DNA of 64,000 bases, taken from the NCBI RefSeq assembly GCF_050490315.1, contig NZ_JBNPEO010000001.1:248001-312000 (forward strand), written 5' to 3'. Positions within the stretch are counted from its first letter, which is position 1. Each line of letters starts with the position of its first letter. The stretch comes from JBNPEO01 sp050490315. Its GTDB lineage: Bacteria; Actinomycetota; Actinomycetes; Actinomycetales; Micrococcaceae. Shown one piece after another: positions 24,568 to 34,211 of the stretch. The notes beneath the pieces are model-generated. The model searched no databases. It saw only the letters and a program-made list of their open reading frames with translations, and was not told where the DNA came from. A program made the position numbers and the translations under genes.

Positions 24568-26472
24568 ATGGCTTTTTACAGCACCCCCAAAACGTCCATT
24601 TTCCAAGCTCCAGTCCCAGAGGCCGGCACACAATCCGCTAGAACATCACATAGGTCAGTGGCTGCGACGCGGACCAGCCTTTGTGCACTTGCCGTAGCAA
24701 GCGCTGTTCTGCTTCCGGGAGTGGCACCAGCATTTGCCAGCACGACGGCGGTAGCACCTAGCGCCGCCACCGCACAGGCCGCCACCGCACCAGTTGCGGC
24801 AGCACCGGCGTCGTTACTAAACGTGGCCCCGATGGCTACCACACAAGACGCGGTGTTCTCCGGACTGGTGTTGGGCCCGCTGCAGTCCAGCAGTGTGGAT
24901 ACCCTTCGGCTGGATTTCAACTTTGATATCCCCGATGTTGCAGTGGCTGGCGCAAGTTACACGGTGGTGTTGCCCAATGAGCTGCGCCCCAAATCCACAG
25001 CGCCGTTTAGCGTGCTGGACCCGGACGGCAATGTGGTTGCCACTGCAGTGTGGGAGGGGAAAATCGCACGCTTTACTTTTACGGACTTCGCCGCAAGCCA
25101 CGCAAAAGTTCAGGGCAAAGCTTTTGTTGCCTTGAAGTGGGACCGTGCGGTGATCGGCACGGTCCCGGGTACGTACGATCTGGATTTCACCGGGGACTTG
25201 GTTCCGGTGACCATCCAGGCGAGCACCAGCGGTATGCCAGAGCTGCCCATCAATACCAGCCGGGACTTTTCCAAATTCTCCGGTTGGACTCGGCGCGATG
25301 AAGGCGTGATTGATCCGGTGGGTGCTTTGGGGTAGCGGATCGGGCTGCCTAGCGGTCCGTTCGCTGGCCCCATCACTGTGACGGATACGGCGCAGCCGGG
25401 CTGGACCTTGGATTGCAGTTCGCTGAACATCACCAAGGGCACCACTTTGTTGGGGAACCGTTCCATTGTTGACCCGGTGCCGTTGCCGGCCTCGCGTGTG
25501 GTGTCTTTTAGCTGCGATCCGGGCAAGTTCATCTTGGTGCTGGACCACATTGGGGCGTCGGAATTTATCAACGTTGATCTGACCGGCACGGTGACGGATC
25601 AGAGCGCCCGGACGTTCACCAATGACGGTGGGTTCTCTACCGAAACCGGCACTCAGTCCAGCACCGCAACTGCCACCCGCACCCAGAATGGTGGCTCGGG
25701 CGAGGGGGTGCCGCCTAACAGTGTGGGAAACAAGATTTTTGTGGACCAGAACCGGGATGGTTTGCAGGACGCCTCCGATACTCCGCTGGCAGGGGTGAGT
25801 TTGACGGTGGGCAGGACGGATGGTTTGGCAGCCACGGATGTGAACGGTCTGCCCATCGCGGCGCAGACATCGGATGCGCAGGGCCACTTCCTGTTTGAGG
25901 GGTTGGCGCCGTTGCCGGCCGGGGTTTTTTACCAGGTGATGGTTGACCGGAATGCGTCGGCTGCGGCTTTGGCTGGGCTGGAGCCCACTATTGCTGGCAC
26001 GGGCAACGATTCCGGTGCTAATTCCTCCACCTGGACGGCCGTGAGCACGGTGGATACCAGCCAGGGGAACACCCAGGATCTGAGTTTGGACTTTGGCTTT
26101 GTGACGGTTCAGACGCCTGCCCCAACAACGCCGCCAACTACGGAACCCACTACACCTCCAAGCACTGAACCTACAGCGCCTGCGCCGCCTACCAGCCCCA
26201 CGTCACCGGTGATTCCTCCCGCAACGCCAGTACCCACTTCGACTGCGGCGACCACGCCCATCATTGTCCCCACCGCGCCGCAAGGACCGGCTGGCACTGA
26301 TGTTCCGGCGCAGGACAGCCAAGCATCGGCCCCGGCTGACCAGCTGGCACAAACCGGTCCCATCGCTCTGCGTGCCCTGGTGTTTATAGGCCTAACAGCG
26401 TTACTGGCCGGTTTGGCAGCACTCGCACTCCTGCGTAAGTCACGCACGTCTAAGAAAGAAGTTTCCCAGTGA
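24568..26472 (+). pseudogene. LAQTG-anchored Sdr-like surface adhesin interrupted by an amber codon
   Basis: A signal peptide (residues 1-60, ending VAPAFAS), an adhesin-type beta-sandwich region (about 90-370), an SdrD-B-like domain (VGNKIFVDQNRDGLQDASDT), a Pro/Thr-rich wall-spanning stretch and a sortase signal with LAQTG at codons 593-597, a hydrophobic helix and a basic tail. The reading frame is one unit of 635 codons except for TAG at 25333-25335 (codon 256), after which similarity continues at once (RIGLPSGPFAGPITVTDT). No good restart site follows. LAxTG motifs are usual for class E sortases of actinobacteria. Its stop overlaps the next gene by four bases, so truncation may also affect downstream translation. 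Confidence 0.8.
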
Positions 26473-27377
26473 TCCCTAACGTTGTTTGCCTGGCACTGTG
26501 CCTGGCGACGGCCGCTTTTCTTGCAACGCCGTTTTACTCGCGGATTTTCGTCCGGCACCTTCGCAGTGGCTCAACGCTGCGCGCAGAGATGATGGGCGGG
26601 GCCCTTATTTTGGCCGCCTTTAATGCGGCGGCGTTGGTCCCGGGCACACCAGAGCTGATGCGTGAGCTTGCCGTAGCTCTGACCGTGGTTGCCACAGTGT
26701 TTGCCGCTTGGTTGCTGATTCGTTTCCGGATCACCACCCAGCCCATGCCGCAGACTCGCACCATTCTGGCGGTGGGTGCGCATCCGGATGATCTGGAACT
26801 CGCCTGTGGCGGGACCTTGGCCAAGATGATTGATCAGGGTCATCAGGTGTACGGGTTGGTGATGAGCTCGGGCAACGTTGGTGGAGTCCGGACGGAACGC
26901 AAGGCTGAGGCTGCCCGAGCCGGGAACTTTATTGGCATCAAAGATCTCAAGGTACTCAATTTCCCGGACACTGAGCTGGCGGCGCACAACACCGCCATGG
27001 TTAACAGCATTGAAGCTGTGATCAATGAGATCAAGCCGGATGTGGTGTTCACCCACTCCAACTCGGATCAGCACCAGGACCATCATGCCGTGCACATGGC
27101 CACTTTGCGGGCTGCGCGCCGTCAACCCACCATCCTCTGTTTTGAAAGCCCCTCAACCACCCGGGCGTTTAACCCGAGCGTGTACGTGGATATTCAGAAC
27201 TACATGGATATCAAGGTCAAAGCTGTGCAAACCCATCAGGGGCAGATGGCTAAGCCGTACATGAGCGCCGGGCACGTCACAGGGATGGCGGCGTTCCGTG
27301 GTTCGCAAGCCAAACGCCAGTACGCGGAAGCTTTTGAGCCGGTACGTTTCTTGGGCTCCGCGATGGGAGACCTGTGA
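26469..27377 (+). CDS. Membrane-anchored PIG-L/LmbE-family deacetylase
   Basis: 302 residues. Two or three membrane helices within 1-87 are followed by a PIG-L domain: VGAHPDDLELACGGTLA (AHPDD at 104-108, zinc ligands), FPDTELAAHN and HSNSDQHQDHHAVHMATL (further ligand His). Such zinc enzymes remove acetyl groups from N-acetylglucosaminyl groups. With a GT2 synthase two genes on, deacetylation of a nascent surface polymer is a reasonable inference, comparable in logic to PgaB/IcaB but with an unrelated fold. GTG start overlaps the adhesin stop (GTGA) and the stop overlaps the next start likewise. Confidence 0.88.
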   Translation: MIPNVVCLALCLATAAFLATPFYSRIFVRHLRSGSTLRAEMMGGALILAAFNAAALVPGTPELMRELAVALTVVATVFAAWLLIRFRITTQPMPQTRTILAVGAHPDDLELACGGTLAKMIDQGHQVYGLVMSSGNVGGVRTERKAEAARAGNFIGIKDLKVLNFPDTELAAHNTAMVNSIEAVINEIKPDVVFTHSNSDQHQDHHAVHMATLRAARRQPTILCFESPSTTRAFNPSVYVDIQNYMDIKVKAVQTHQGQMAKPYMSAGHVTGMAAFRGSQAKRQYAEAFEPVRFLGSAMGDL

Positions 27378-28258
27378 AAAGGATCCTGGTAACGGGCTGC
27401 GCCGGTCCAGTCGGCGTAGCCCTGGGTCAACAATTGTTGGCTCAGGGTCACTATGTGATCGGCGTTGATATAAACGCTAAAGCTCCGGCCCCCGTCTCTG
27501 AGCGGCACCGGATTGTCTCGGCCAGTCATCCGGGGATGGTCCAGGCCTTGTACAGCATCGCTTGCCGTACCCGGGCGGACTTGGTGATACCCACTGTTAG
27601 CGAAGAGCTGCCTGTGTTGGCGCGGGCCGTGGCCGATGGCGAGTTTCCAACACCAACAGTGATTAGCCCGCCAGAGGGGGTGGATGTAGCGAACGACAAG
27701 TTCTTCACCATGATGGCACTGGCCAGCAAACGCATCCCGGTGCCGTTGTTCGGGTTGCCTTCCGAGTTTGTCTGCCTTGAGGACGCATTCCGTGAATTGG
27801 GCGCCCCACTCATCCTCAAGCCAAGGGTCTCCCGTGGTGGCCGGGGTGTGCAGGTGATTGACCCGGGGTCTCGGCTGGACTGGGCCAGCCTGGACGATTC
27901 GTTGATTGTCCAAGAGTTTGCGCCAGGAACGGAGTTCGCTCCGGTGGTCCACATGCCGCGTGGCACCGGTGAACCGCGCACTTTTGTTTTGCAAAAAACG
28001 GGACTGAAAGAAGGCCGGGTGGGCAACGCAACGGGGGTGGAGTTGGTGCCCTCGTGGCGTCAACCTGCCGTGGGAGTTTTGGCCGCCCGCACCGCCGCGG
28101 CCCTGTGCCTGACCGGGCCGGTGGATGTAGACATTCGGATGCGCGCTAACGGCACTCCGGTGGTGTTGGAAGTGAACGCGCGGTTTGGTGCCAATAGCCG
28201 TTCGGCACCTCGGTTGCTGGAGCACGTCTTGTGTGATTTTCTCCCTAAGGTGCCCTAG
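27374..28258 (+). CDS. ATP-grasp enzyme (CarB/PylC-like)
   Basis: 294 residues. A Rossmann-like N-terminus (RILVTGCAGPVGVALGQQLL), the ATP-grasp core with ILKPRVSRGGRGVQVID and the magnesium/ATP motif EVNARFGANS near the end. ATP-grasp enzymes ligate a carboxylate to an amine or other nucleophile through an acyl phosphate; related proteins add amino acids to sugars or peptides. In this operon it could add a substituent to amino groups exposed by the PIG-L enzyme, but that is speculation. Overlaps neighbours by 4 and 1 bases. The substrate cannot be read from the sequence. Confidence 0.82.
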   Translation: MKRILVTGCAGPVGVALGQQLLAQGHYVIGVDINAKAPAPVSERHRIVSASHPGMVQALYSIACRTRADLVIPTVSEELPVLARAVADGEFPTPTVISPPEGVDVANDKFFTMMALASKRIPVPLFGLPSEFVCLEDAFRELGAPLILKPRVSRGGRGVQVIDPGSRLDWASLDDSLIVQEFAPGTEFAPVVHMPRGTGEPRTFVLQKTGLKEGRVGNATGVELVPSWRQPAVGVLAARTAAALCLTGPVDVDIRMRANGTPVVLEVNARFGANSRSAPRLLEHVLCDFLPKVP

Positions 28259-29529
28259 TGGACTGGTATGGCATAGCAGTTTTTGTGCTGCCCGGAATGT
28301 TCTGGGCCGGAGTGCTGATTTTGGCGTTTGGCCTCGTCAAGTTGTTGTTTGTTCCGCTCAGCATGGGGTTCGAATTCGTGGCTTGGCGCAGGCGGAGGCA
28401 AAAGGCACCGAGCTTGTTGGATCAGCAGCCCATGGTCTCAGTGATTGTCCCCGGGTACAACGAGGCCAACGTGATCAACAACTGTGTGGAGTCCGTGGTG
28501 GCGAGTAGTTACCGTCCTATGGAGGTCATTTTGGTGGACGACGGGTCCACGGATAACACGGCGGAGTTGATGGCTGCGCTCGCCGCTAAGCACCCTGTGG
28601 TCACTTTTGTGGCGCAGCCGAATGCCGGCAAGGGTGCGGCGCTGAATAACGGTGCGCAGCGGGCCAAAGGCCAGGTGTTGATGTTTGTGGACGCCGATGG
28701 AATTTTTACCGCCCACACTATTGAGGATATGCTCGCCGGTTTTACCGATAGTGGGGTGGGTGCCGTGTGTGGGGATGACCGGCCCGTGAACTTGAACAAG
28801 GTTCAGACTCAGCTGCTCACCGTGATCTCCCACATTGGTACGGGTTTGGTGCGCCGTGGGCTGACGGTGTTGCACGTTATGCCGATTGTGTCCGGGAACA
28901 TTGGGGCATTCCGGCGAGATGTTTTGGATGTTACTGGTCCGTTGGATACCAAAACTTTGGGGGAGGATCTAGACCTGACCTGGCGGATTTACAAGGCTGG
29001 GTATCGGGTCCGGTACAACCCGCGAGCCCTGGTTTATGCCGAGTCCCCATCCACCATCAAGGGTTTGTGGAAGCAGCGGGTCCGTTGGGCTCGTGGGTTG
29101 TTGCAGTGTTTGCGGATTCACTGGCGCATGATTGGTAACCCTGCCTATGGGGTTTTTGGTGCGTTTATGGCGTTCAATGCGTTGACCATGGTGGTGGTGC
29201 CGTTGTTGCAGTTGCTGGTGGTGGCGTTGATCCCGTTGCTGGTGGCCGGTGGGGCTAACCCTGTCCCGCCGGATGCTTGGGGTGTGGTGGGTTGGATTGG
29301 CCTGCTCACGGCAGTGTTTTTGGCTGTGTTTTCTATGGGGATTAATAAGGCGTGGGGGGATCTGCGCTATTTGTGGACCCTGCCGTTGTGGCCCGTGTAT
29401 TCGTTGTTTGTGGGTGCCACCATGTTTTGGGCTGTGGTCCAGGAGGTTCGCGGCGCCCCGGCCCGGTGGAACAAGTTGGAACGGACCGGTGTGGTGAGTA
29501 TTCCTACCCGAAGTTTGGAAACGCTATGA
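28258..29529 (+). CDS. Processive family 2 glycosyltransferase (IcaA/PgaC-like)
   Basis: 423 residues: one N-terminal membrane helix, a GT-A domain with VSVIVPGYNEANVINN, VDDGSTD, FVDADG (DxD), GEDLDLTW and the QRVRWARG motif (Q/RxxRW) that marks processive polysaccharide synthases, then three or four C-terminal membrane helices. Enzymes of this kind make hyaluronan, cellulose or poly-N-acetylglucosamine and export the chain. The deacetylase in the operon favours an amino-sugar polymer. Translational coupling: one-base overlap upstream (TAGTG) and ATGA overlap downstream. Confidence 0.92.
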   Translation: MDWYGIAVFVLPGMFWAGVLILAFGLVKLLFVPLSMGFEFVAWRRRRQKAPSLLDQQPMVSVIVPGYNEANVINNCVESVVASSYRPMEVILVDDGSTDNTAELMAALAAKHPVVTFVAQPNAGKGAALNNGAQRAKGQVLMFVDADGIFTAHTIEDMLAGFTDSGVGAVCGDDRPVNLNKVQTQLLTVISHIGTGLVRRGLTVLHVMPIVSGNIGAFRRDVLDVTGPLDTKTLGEDLDLTWRIYKAGYRVRYNPRALVYAESPSTIKGLWKQRVRWARGLLQCLRIHWRMIGNPAYGVFGAFMAFNALTMVVVPLLQLLVVALIPLLVAGGANPVPPDAWGVVGWIGLLTAVFLAVFSMGINKAWGDLRYLWTLPLWPVYSLFVGATMFWAVVQEVRGAPARWNKLERTGVVSIPTRSLETL

Positions 29530-30728
29530 GGAACGCTGTGGGTAATCATTTGAGTGCAACAACAGGTATAACGACGGCGGCGCTGATCTCCGCGAAAGCT
29601 GCGGTTCGTTTTCTGGTTCCGGTGGGGTTGGTGGCGGTTTTGGTGTTGGCTGCGTGTACGCCTGCTGCGCCGCCCGCGGAGCGGGCTGTGAACTTTGGTT
29701 TTGAGGACGTGGCGGTGCCTGGGAAGGATTGGGGCGCACTGAACCAGAAGCTTCAGGAAGTGCGGGCGAATTCGGTGGGGATCGCCGTCGGACGTCCTGA
29801 CTGGACTGGGTTTGTGTGGGCCGGGCACAGCGAGCAGCAGTCTTCGCAGGTCCGCAGCAGCCGTGGGGAGGATTTTGTGTGGAAGGCGTTGGAAGGGGTG
29901 GGGACCGCGCCGGATGGTTCTAAGCGGAAAACCACTCTGGTGGTGGATGCGTTGGTGCCGGGCATGATCGCTGAGGATTCTTCGCTGGCTGGTCAAGATG
30001 TGCAGGGGAAACGGTCGGCGGATTTTGCGTCAGTGGCGGCGTTGGAGCATGGCGCGGTGGGGGAGCATTTGGTGGCTTTGGTGGGGGATGTGGCTGCCCG
30101 GTACAAGCCGGATGCTGTGTCCCTGACGGAGCTGATGTTTGACGACTCTACTTTTGGCGACGCTGATGCTGATTCGTACCGGAATTTCAGCGGTCAGGAT
30201 GATTGGCCCCGGAATTCGGACGGCAGTATCAACACCAATGACCCGAGCATTGGAAAGTGGCGGTCGGCCGTGTTGGCCAAGCTGGTCGCCCGGGCTCGGG
30301 ACGCCGCCGGAAAGTCTGGGGTGAAGTTGCTGATGGATGTCCGCAGCCCGAACTCTGGGGCCGGCGCGGCAACCAATGCGGATCTGGGTGGGGACCGAAA
30401 GGACTCCGGGCAGGACTACAACCAGTTGTTGAAGTCTTCGGATGGTCTGGTGGTGTGGGATTACTTTGGCCTCAACGGTGGGGATCCGGGTGATAGCAAG
30501 GATTTGGCGGCGAAGCTGGTGCAGCGCGATCCAGGCCGGATTTCCCAGTCCATCGGTTTGTGGGCTGACGAGAACTCGGGCGACAAGTCCGGGACGGTCT
30601 CCGCAACGGATCTAAAGACCGCCCTCAAAGCTGCGGCCGAGGGTGGCGCACGCTCCGTCTCAGTGACCCCGGCCAGCAAACTTTCGGACCAGCATTGGCA
30701 AGCAATCAAAGAAGCTTGGACTCGGTAG
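29526..30728 (+). CDS. Lipoprotein of the polysaccharide operon, possibly TIM-barrel glycosidase-like
   Basis: 400 residues, starting at the ATG that overlaps the glycosyltransferase stop. A hydrophobic segment ends in the lipobox LAAC (Cys44), so it is likely tethered outside the membrane. The body has barrel-like alternation with conserved-looking acidic clusters: VSLTELMFDDSTFGD, then NFSGQDDWPR, VKLLMDVRSPNSG and VVWDYFGLNG. Placement beside a processive synthase recalls the glycoside-hydrolase half of PgaB, but I do not see a decisive motif. Function is left open. Last gene of the operon; a weak stem-loop follows. Confidence 0.75.
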   Translation: MRNAVGNHLSATTGITTAALISAKAAVRFLVPVGLVAVLVLAACTPAAPPAERAVNFGFEDVAVPGKDWGALNQKLQEVRANSVGIAVGRPDWTGFVWAGHSEQQSSQVRSSRGEDFVWKALEGVGTAPDGSKRKTTLVVDALVPGMIAEDSSLAGQDVQGKRSADFASVAALEHGAVGEHLVALVGDVAARYKPDAVSLTELMFDDSTFGDADADSYRNFSGQDDWPRNSDGSINTNDPSIGKWRSAVLAKLVARARDAAGKSGVKLLMDVRSPNSGAGAATNADLGGDRKDSGQDYNQLLKSSDGLVVWDYFGLNGGDPGDSKDLAAKLVQRDPGRISQSIGLWADENSGDKSGTVSATDLKTALKAAAEGGARSVSVTPASKLSDQHWQAIKEAWTR

Positions 30729-30735
30729 CGGGTCC

Positions 30736-30784
30736 TAAGAGACGGCCGGCGTCTGTACAACAGGTGGGGCAGGCGCCGGTCTTA
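30736..30784 (+). terminator. Candidate terminator after the polysaccharide operon
   Basis: TAAGA and CCGGCG pair with CGCCGG and TCTTA across a long loop with a 5-nt bulge, followed by GTTTT. The stem is interrupted, so this is a tentative call. Confidence 0.35.
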
Positions 30785-30875
30785 GTTTTGGGAGTGCTGG
30801 GAGCTGAGGGTGGCCTGCACGTACCCGTCCCGCCAGACCCTCCCCAAATCTGCTCCGACGTGGTGAAGTAGCCCT

Positions 30876-31733
30876 ATGGAAACAGTGACTTTGAATAATG
30901 GTGTCCAGATGCCCGTGCTCGGTTTTGGTGTGTATCAGATTGAGCCGAAGGACACTCAGGCCGCAGTGGAGGCTGCGCTCGCGGCTGGTTACCGGCACAT
31001 TGATACGGCAGCCGGTTACGGCAATGAGGGACAGGTGGGCGCCGCGATCAAGGCGAGTGGTATTGCCCGGGACGATCTATTTGTCACCACAAAGTTGTGG
31101 ATTCAGCACGCGCCCACGGGCAATGTGCAGGAGGACAGCAAGCGTTCTTTCCATAACTCATTGAACCGCTTGGGACTGGATTATCTGGATTTGTACCTGA
31201 TCCACCAGCCGATTGGTGATGTGTATAGCGAGTGGCGTGCCCTGCAGGAAGTGAACACGCAGGGATTGGCCCGGGCTATTGGTGTTTCTAACTTCCACAT
31301 GGACCGGCTGGTGGATTTGATCGATCACAACCAGATCGTCCCGGCTGTGAATCAAATAGAGACGCACCCGTTTTATCAGCGGGCAGCGGATCAGGCGTTT
31401 ATGGCCGAACACGGTGTGCAGATCGAGTCGTGGGGTCCGTTCGCGGAGGGCCGGAACAACTTGTTTACTGACCCGTTGTTGAGCGGCATTGCTGCCGAGC
31501 ACGGGGTATCTGTTGCGCAGGTGGTGTTGCGTTGGCTGATTCAGCGCGGTGTTGTGGTGATTCCTAAGTCGGGGCGCCCGGAGCGGATGGCTGAGAACTT
31601 TGATGTGTTTGGGTTCCAGCTCAGTGAGGCGCAGATGGAGCAGATCGCCACCTTAGACACGGGTGCCAGTTTGTTCTTTGATCACCGCGACCCGGCCATG
31701 GTGAGCCGCCTGGGCAGTCACCGGAGCAACTAG
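30876..31733 (+). CDS. Aldo/keto reductase
   Basis: 285-residue NADPH-dependent reductase of the AKR5-like group. The catalytic tetrad is visible: Asp and Tyr in HIDTAAGYGNE, Lys in FVTTKLW, and His in YLIHQP; the cofactor loop IPKSGRPERMAENFDVF is near the C-terminus. Reduces an aldehyde or ketone, with 2,5-diketogluconate reductases among its relatives; the substrate is unknown. It is monocistronic and convergent with the AAA+ gene, with stop codons overlapping by three bases. Confidence 0.92.
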   Translation: METVTLNNGVQMPVLGFGVYQIEPKDTQAAVEAALAAGYRHIDTAAGYGNEGQVGAAIKASGIARDDLFVTTKLWIQHAPTGNVQEDSKRSFHNSLNRLGLDYLDLYLIHQPIGDVYSEWRALQEVNTQGLARAIGVSNFHMDRLVDLIDHNQIVPAVNQIETHPFYQRAADQAFMAEHGVQIESWGPFAEGRNNLFTDPLLSGIAAEHGVSVAQVVLRWLIQRGVVVIPKSGRPERMAENFDVFGFQLSEAQMEQIATLDTGASLFFDHRDPAMVSRLGSHRSN

Positions 31734-33118
31734 CCGACGGCGGTGCTTGCGTTACTGCCCAGGAGGCTGCGGGTGAGGGATTCGGCGTCGGACATCAGGG
31801 CAGCCGCCGCGGCTGTGAGGTGACGGTCGGCTACCGCTGTGCTCTCCAAAGCAGCGGCGACGACGGCGCGGCGGACGAGTTCTTTCGCGAAGGATGCGGT
31901 GGTGCCGGCGGTGCTTGCTGCGGCGCCCGCTATGGCGGCGTCACTGAAGGGGATGCCGTGGGCGTAGAGCTTGATGAGTTTGCGGCGTTCGTCCTCTGCC
32001 GGGAGTGGGATTTCCACGGCGAGGTCCACCCGGCCGGGGCGTTGGGCGAGGGCCCGTTCCAGCATGTCTACCCGGTTGGTGGTGAGGATGAAGGCTACAT
32101 CTGCGTCGGCGTCGAGCCCGTCCATGGCGTCGAGAACTTCGAAGAGGAGCGGTTGCGGGCCGCGAGAGAAACTGCGGTCCTCGGCAATCAGGTCGCAGTC
32201 TTCCAAGACCACAATCGATGGCTGCAGCGCGCGGGCCATTTGAGCCGCTTCGGTAATCCGGGCGAGGGATTGGCCGGAGAGCAGGATTGCCGTGGTTCCG
32301 GGGCTTTCACTCAGTAGGTATTTGACGGTGTGTGTTTTGCCGGTCCCGGGTGGGCCGTATAGCAGGACTCCGCGTTTGAGGTGTTGGCCGTGGTTTTTGA
32401 GGGACTCGCGGTGTTCGGCGACGCCCGTCACGTGCGCATTGACTTTGCCCAAAAGTCCGTCTGGGAGGATGACATCGGTGCCGTTGATTTGTGGCCGACG
32501 GTGGAACGTCACACCCGCGCCGCTGGGTCCGTATTCGCTGATGTCTAGCGAAATAACTTGGCCCTTGAGGACGCTGCGGTGTTGGAATTGTTTGCGGAAG
32601 TCAGCCAAGAAGTCCATGGCGGTGTCTGCCTGGGCCAGGACTTCTAGCGAGGCCGTCTGGCGGCCGAAGCGCTGGTTCGCGTCGCGCTGTAGTACCGCCA
32701 TGGGCTCACTGTTGTGGTGCAAGAGCCAAACGCCAAAAACGACAGCGCGGCGGTAGTCATCAGGGCCGGTCGCCAGGTTCGCATAGTCGGGTTGGCCAAT
32801 GGGGAACATGGGCGAAAACATGGTGTTTTGCAACATATCGGCCAAGGACTGGTGGTGGCGTTGGTCCCCGCCACCCACGCCGGTGAGCCGGTATTCCGGG
32901 TCCGATTCGGCGTATTCGCTCATCAGGATGTCCGCGTCCATTAGCCGATGCGCGGGCACGGATTCGGTGATGACGGAGAGCGTATTTAGCGGGACGCCGA
33001 GGTATTCCTCAAGTGTCTCCGAAAGCTGCGGGCCTGTGCTTCGGTCCTGTTGTTGAGCCTGGGCCAGCTGAACAAGTTGCGCAAAGTTGCCAAGGAAATC
33101 CCCCAATTTTTCATCCAT
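31730..33118 (-). CDS. AAA+ ATPase (SpoVK/FtsH-like central domain)
   Basis: 462 residues. About 230 residues of unassigned N-terminal sequence precede one AAA+ module with Walker A YGPPGTGKTH (254-263), Walker B VVLEDCD (303-309), sensor-1 LTTNR and an arginine-finger region QRPGRVDL. The C-terminal 70 residues are alanine-rich helices. No protease or membrane segment. The Walker B has Glu-Asp inverted relative to the usual DE pattern (LEDCD). It lies 44 nt behind the LCP gene on the same strand, so may belong to the rhamnose/cell-wall operon. The substrate is unknown. Confidence 0.85.
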   Translation of the reverse strand: MDEKLGDFLGNFAQLVQLAQAQQQDRSTGPQLSETLEEYLGVPLNTLSVITESVPAHRLMDADILMSEYAESDPEYRLTGVGGGDQRHHQSLADMLQNTMFSPMFPIGQPDYANLATGPDDYRRAVVFGVWLLHHNSEPMAVLQRDANQRFGRQTASLEVLAQADTAMDFLADFRKQFQHRSVLKGQVISLDISEYGPSGAGVTFHRRPQINGTDVILPDGLLGKVNAHVTGVAEHRESLKNHGQHLKRGVLLYGPPGTGKTHTVKYLLSESPGTTAILLSGQSLARITEAAQMARALQPSIVVLEDCDLIAEDRSFSRGPQPLLFEVLDAMDGLDADADVAFILTTNRVDMLERALAQRPGRVDLAVEIPLPAEDERRKLIKLYAHGIPFSDAAIAGAAASTAGTTASFAKELVRRAVVAAALESTAVADRHLTAAAAALMSDAESLTRSLLGSNASTAVG

Positions 33119-33162
33119 GCCGTTGAACCTAGCAGTTGCGGTTCCGCGGGGAAAGGGTACGG

Positions 33163-34179
33163 CTAGTTTCCGCTGTCAACCTTTGTAGTCGCTACGTATT
33201 CGTCTAGCTTGTCGTTGACCAGGGCATCGGAAACCGCTTTGGTTCCGGTTTCGTCAAGGAGCACAATCGATTGGCCGTCTGCTGAGGTTCCTACGCCACC
33301 GGTGGGCAGGGTGAAGAATTTGGTGTCTGCCGCCCCAACACCAGCTACGGAGACGCCCAAGGACGCGATGGTTCCCGCGTCGAGACCCTTGTCCACTGTG
33401 AGGTATGGAGACAAGGTTGACACGAGGGACTGCAGTTTGCCCGGGTTGGAGAGGGTGCCCTTGTCACGCAATTTGGCAATAACACCCTTGATCAGAGCTT
33501 GCTGGTTGCGCACTCGTTGATAGTCGCCGTCAGTAAATGCGTGGCGTTCGCGGGCGAAGGCGAGCGCTTTGTCACCCGAGAGTGTCTGTTTACCCGCCGG
33601 GTAATTGAACTGGCCGGCGGTGAAGGGCTCTTTGACGTTTACTTCGATTCCTCCGAGCGCCTCCGTCACGCCTTTAAAGGCTTCAAAGTCCACAATCGCA
33701 ACGTGGTCAATGCGGGACTTGAGGAGTTGTTCAACCGTTTGCACCACCAGCGGGATACCGCCGAAGGCCAGAGCGGCGTTCATCTTCGCTTGACCGTGAC
33801 CAGGGATGTCCACCCAGAGGTCACGCATTATCGAGATGCCATAGATGTGCTTCCGGTCAGCCGGAATGTGGACCAGGATCATGGTGTCTGAGCGCTGATC
33901 GGATGAACCCGAGGCGGTGGTGTCAGTGACTCCAGCTCCGCGTGTATCCGAACCCAGAAGCAGGACGTTGACTGCCTTGGAATCGCCGCTGCCGGTAGCA
34001 GTGGGGCGGGTGGATTCTTCGGGGAATGCCGATTCCATCACCGTCACGTTGTCCTTGTAGGACTGCACCAAGCTGAATACATAGCCGCCAGCCACGAGGG
34101 CGGCAATAACCACCACTGCGGCAAAGCTAATCAGCACAGTGCGGCCAGTTTTTTTGCGTCCAGAAGGGGTTTCATCCAT
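33163..34179 (-). CDS. LytR-CpsA-Psr (LCP) family glycopolymer transferase
   Basis: 338 residues: an N-terminal membrane helix (about 11-33, VLISFAAVVVIAALVAGGYVF) and an extracellular LCP domain with VLLLGSDTRG, SDTMILVHI, ISIMRDLWVDIPGHGQAKMNAA and FARERHAFTDGDYQRVRNQQ, which carry the conserved Arg and Asp residues. LCP enzymes move lipid-linked glycopolymers to peptidoglycan. Position 32 nt after rmlCD fits attachment of rhamnose-containing wall polymer. Confidence 0.93.
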   Translation of the reverse strand: MDETPSGRKKTGRTVLISFAAVVVIAALVAGGYVFSLVQSYKDNVTVMESAFPEESTRPTATGSGDSKAVNVLLLGSDTRGAGVTDTTASGSSDQRSDTMILVHIPADRKHIYGISIMRDLWVDIPGHGQAKMNAALAFGGIPLVVQTVEQLLKSRIDHVAIVDFEAFKGVTEALGGIEVNVKEPFTAGQFNYPAGKQTLSGDKALAFARERHAFTDGDYQRVRNQQALIKGVIAKLRDKGTLSNPGKLQSLVSTLSPYLTVDKGLDAGTIASLGVSVAGVGAADTKFFTLPTGGVGTSADGQSIVLLDETGTKAVSDALVNDKLDEYVATTKVDSGN

Positions 34180-34211
34180 GGGCCGAGAATAACAGCGAGG
34201 GCTGTCAAAAG

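Noticed and set aside
24817..25887. Minus-strand frame of 356 codons across the amber codon of the adhesin
   Set aside because: Composition is that of an antisense shadow; the plus strand has recognisable domains on both sides.
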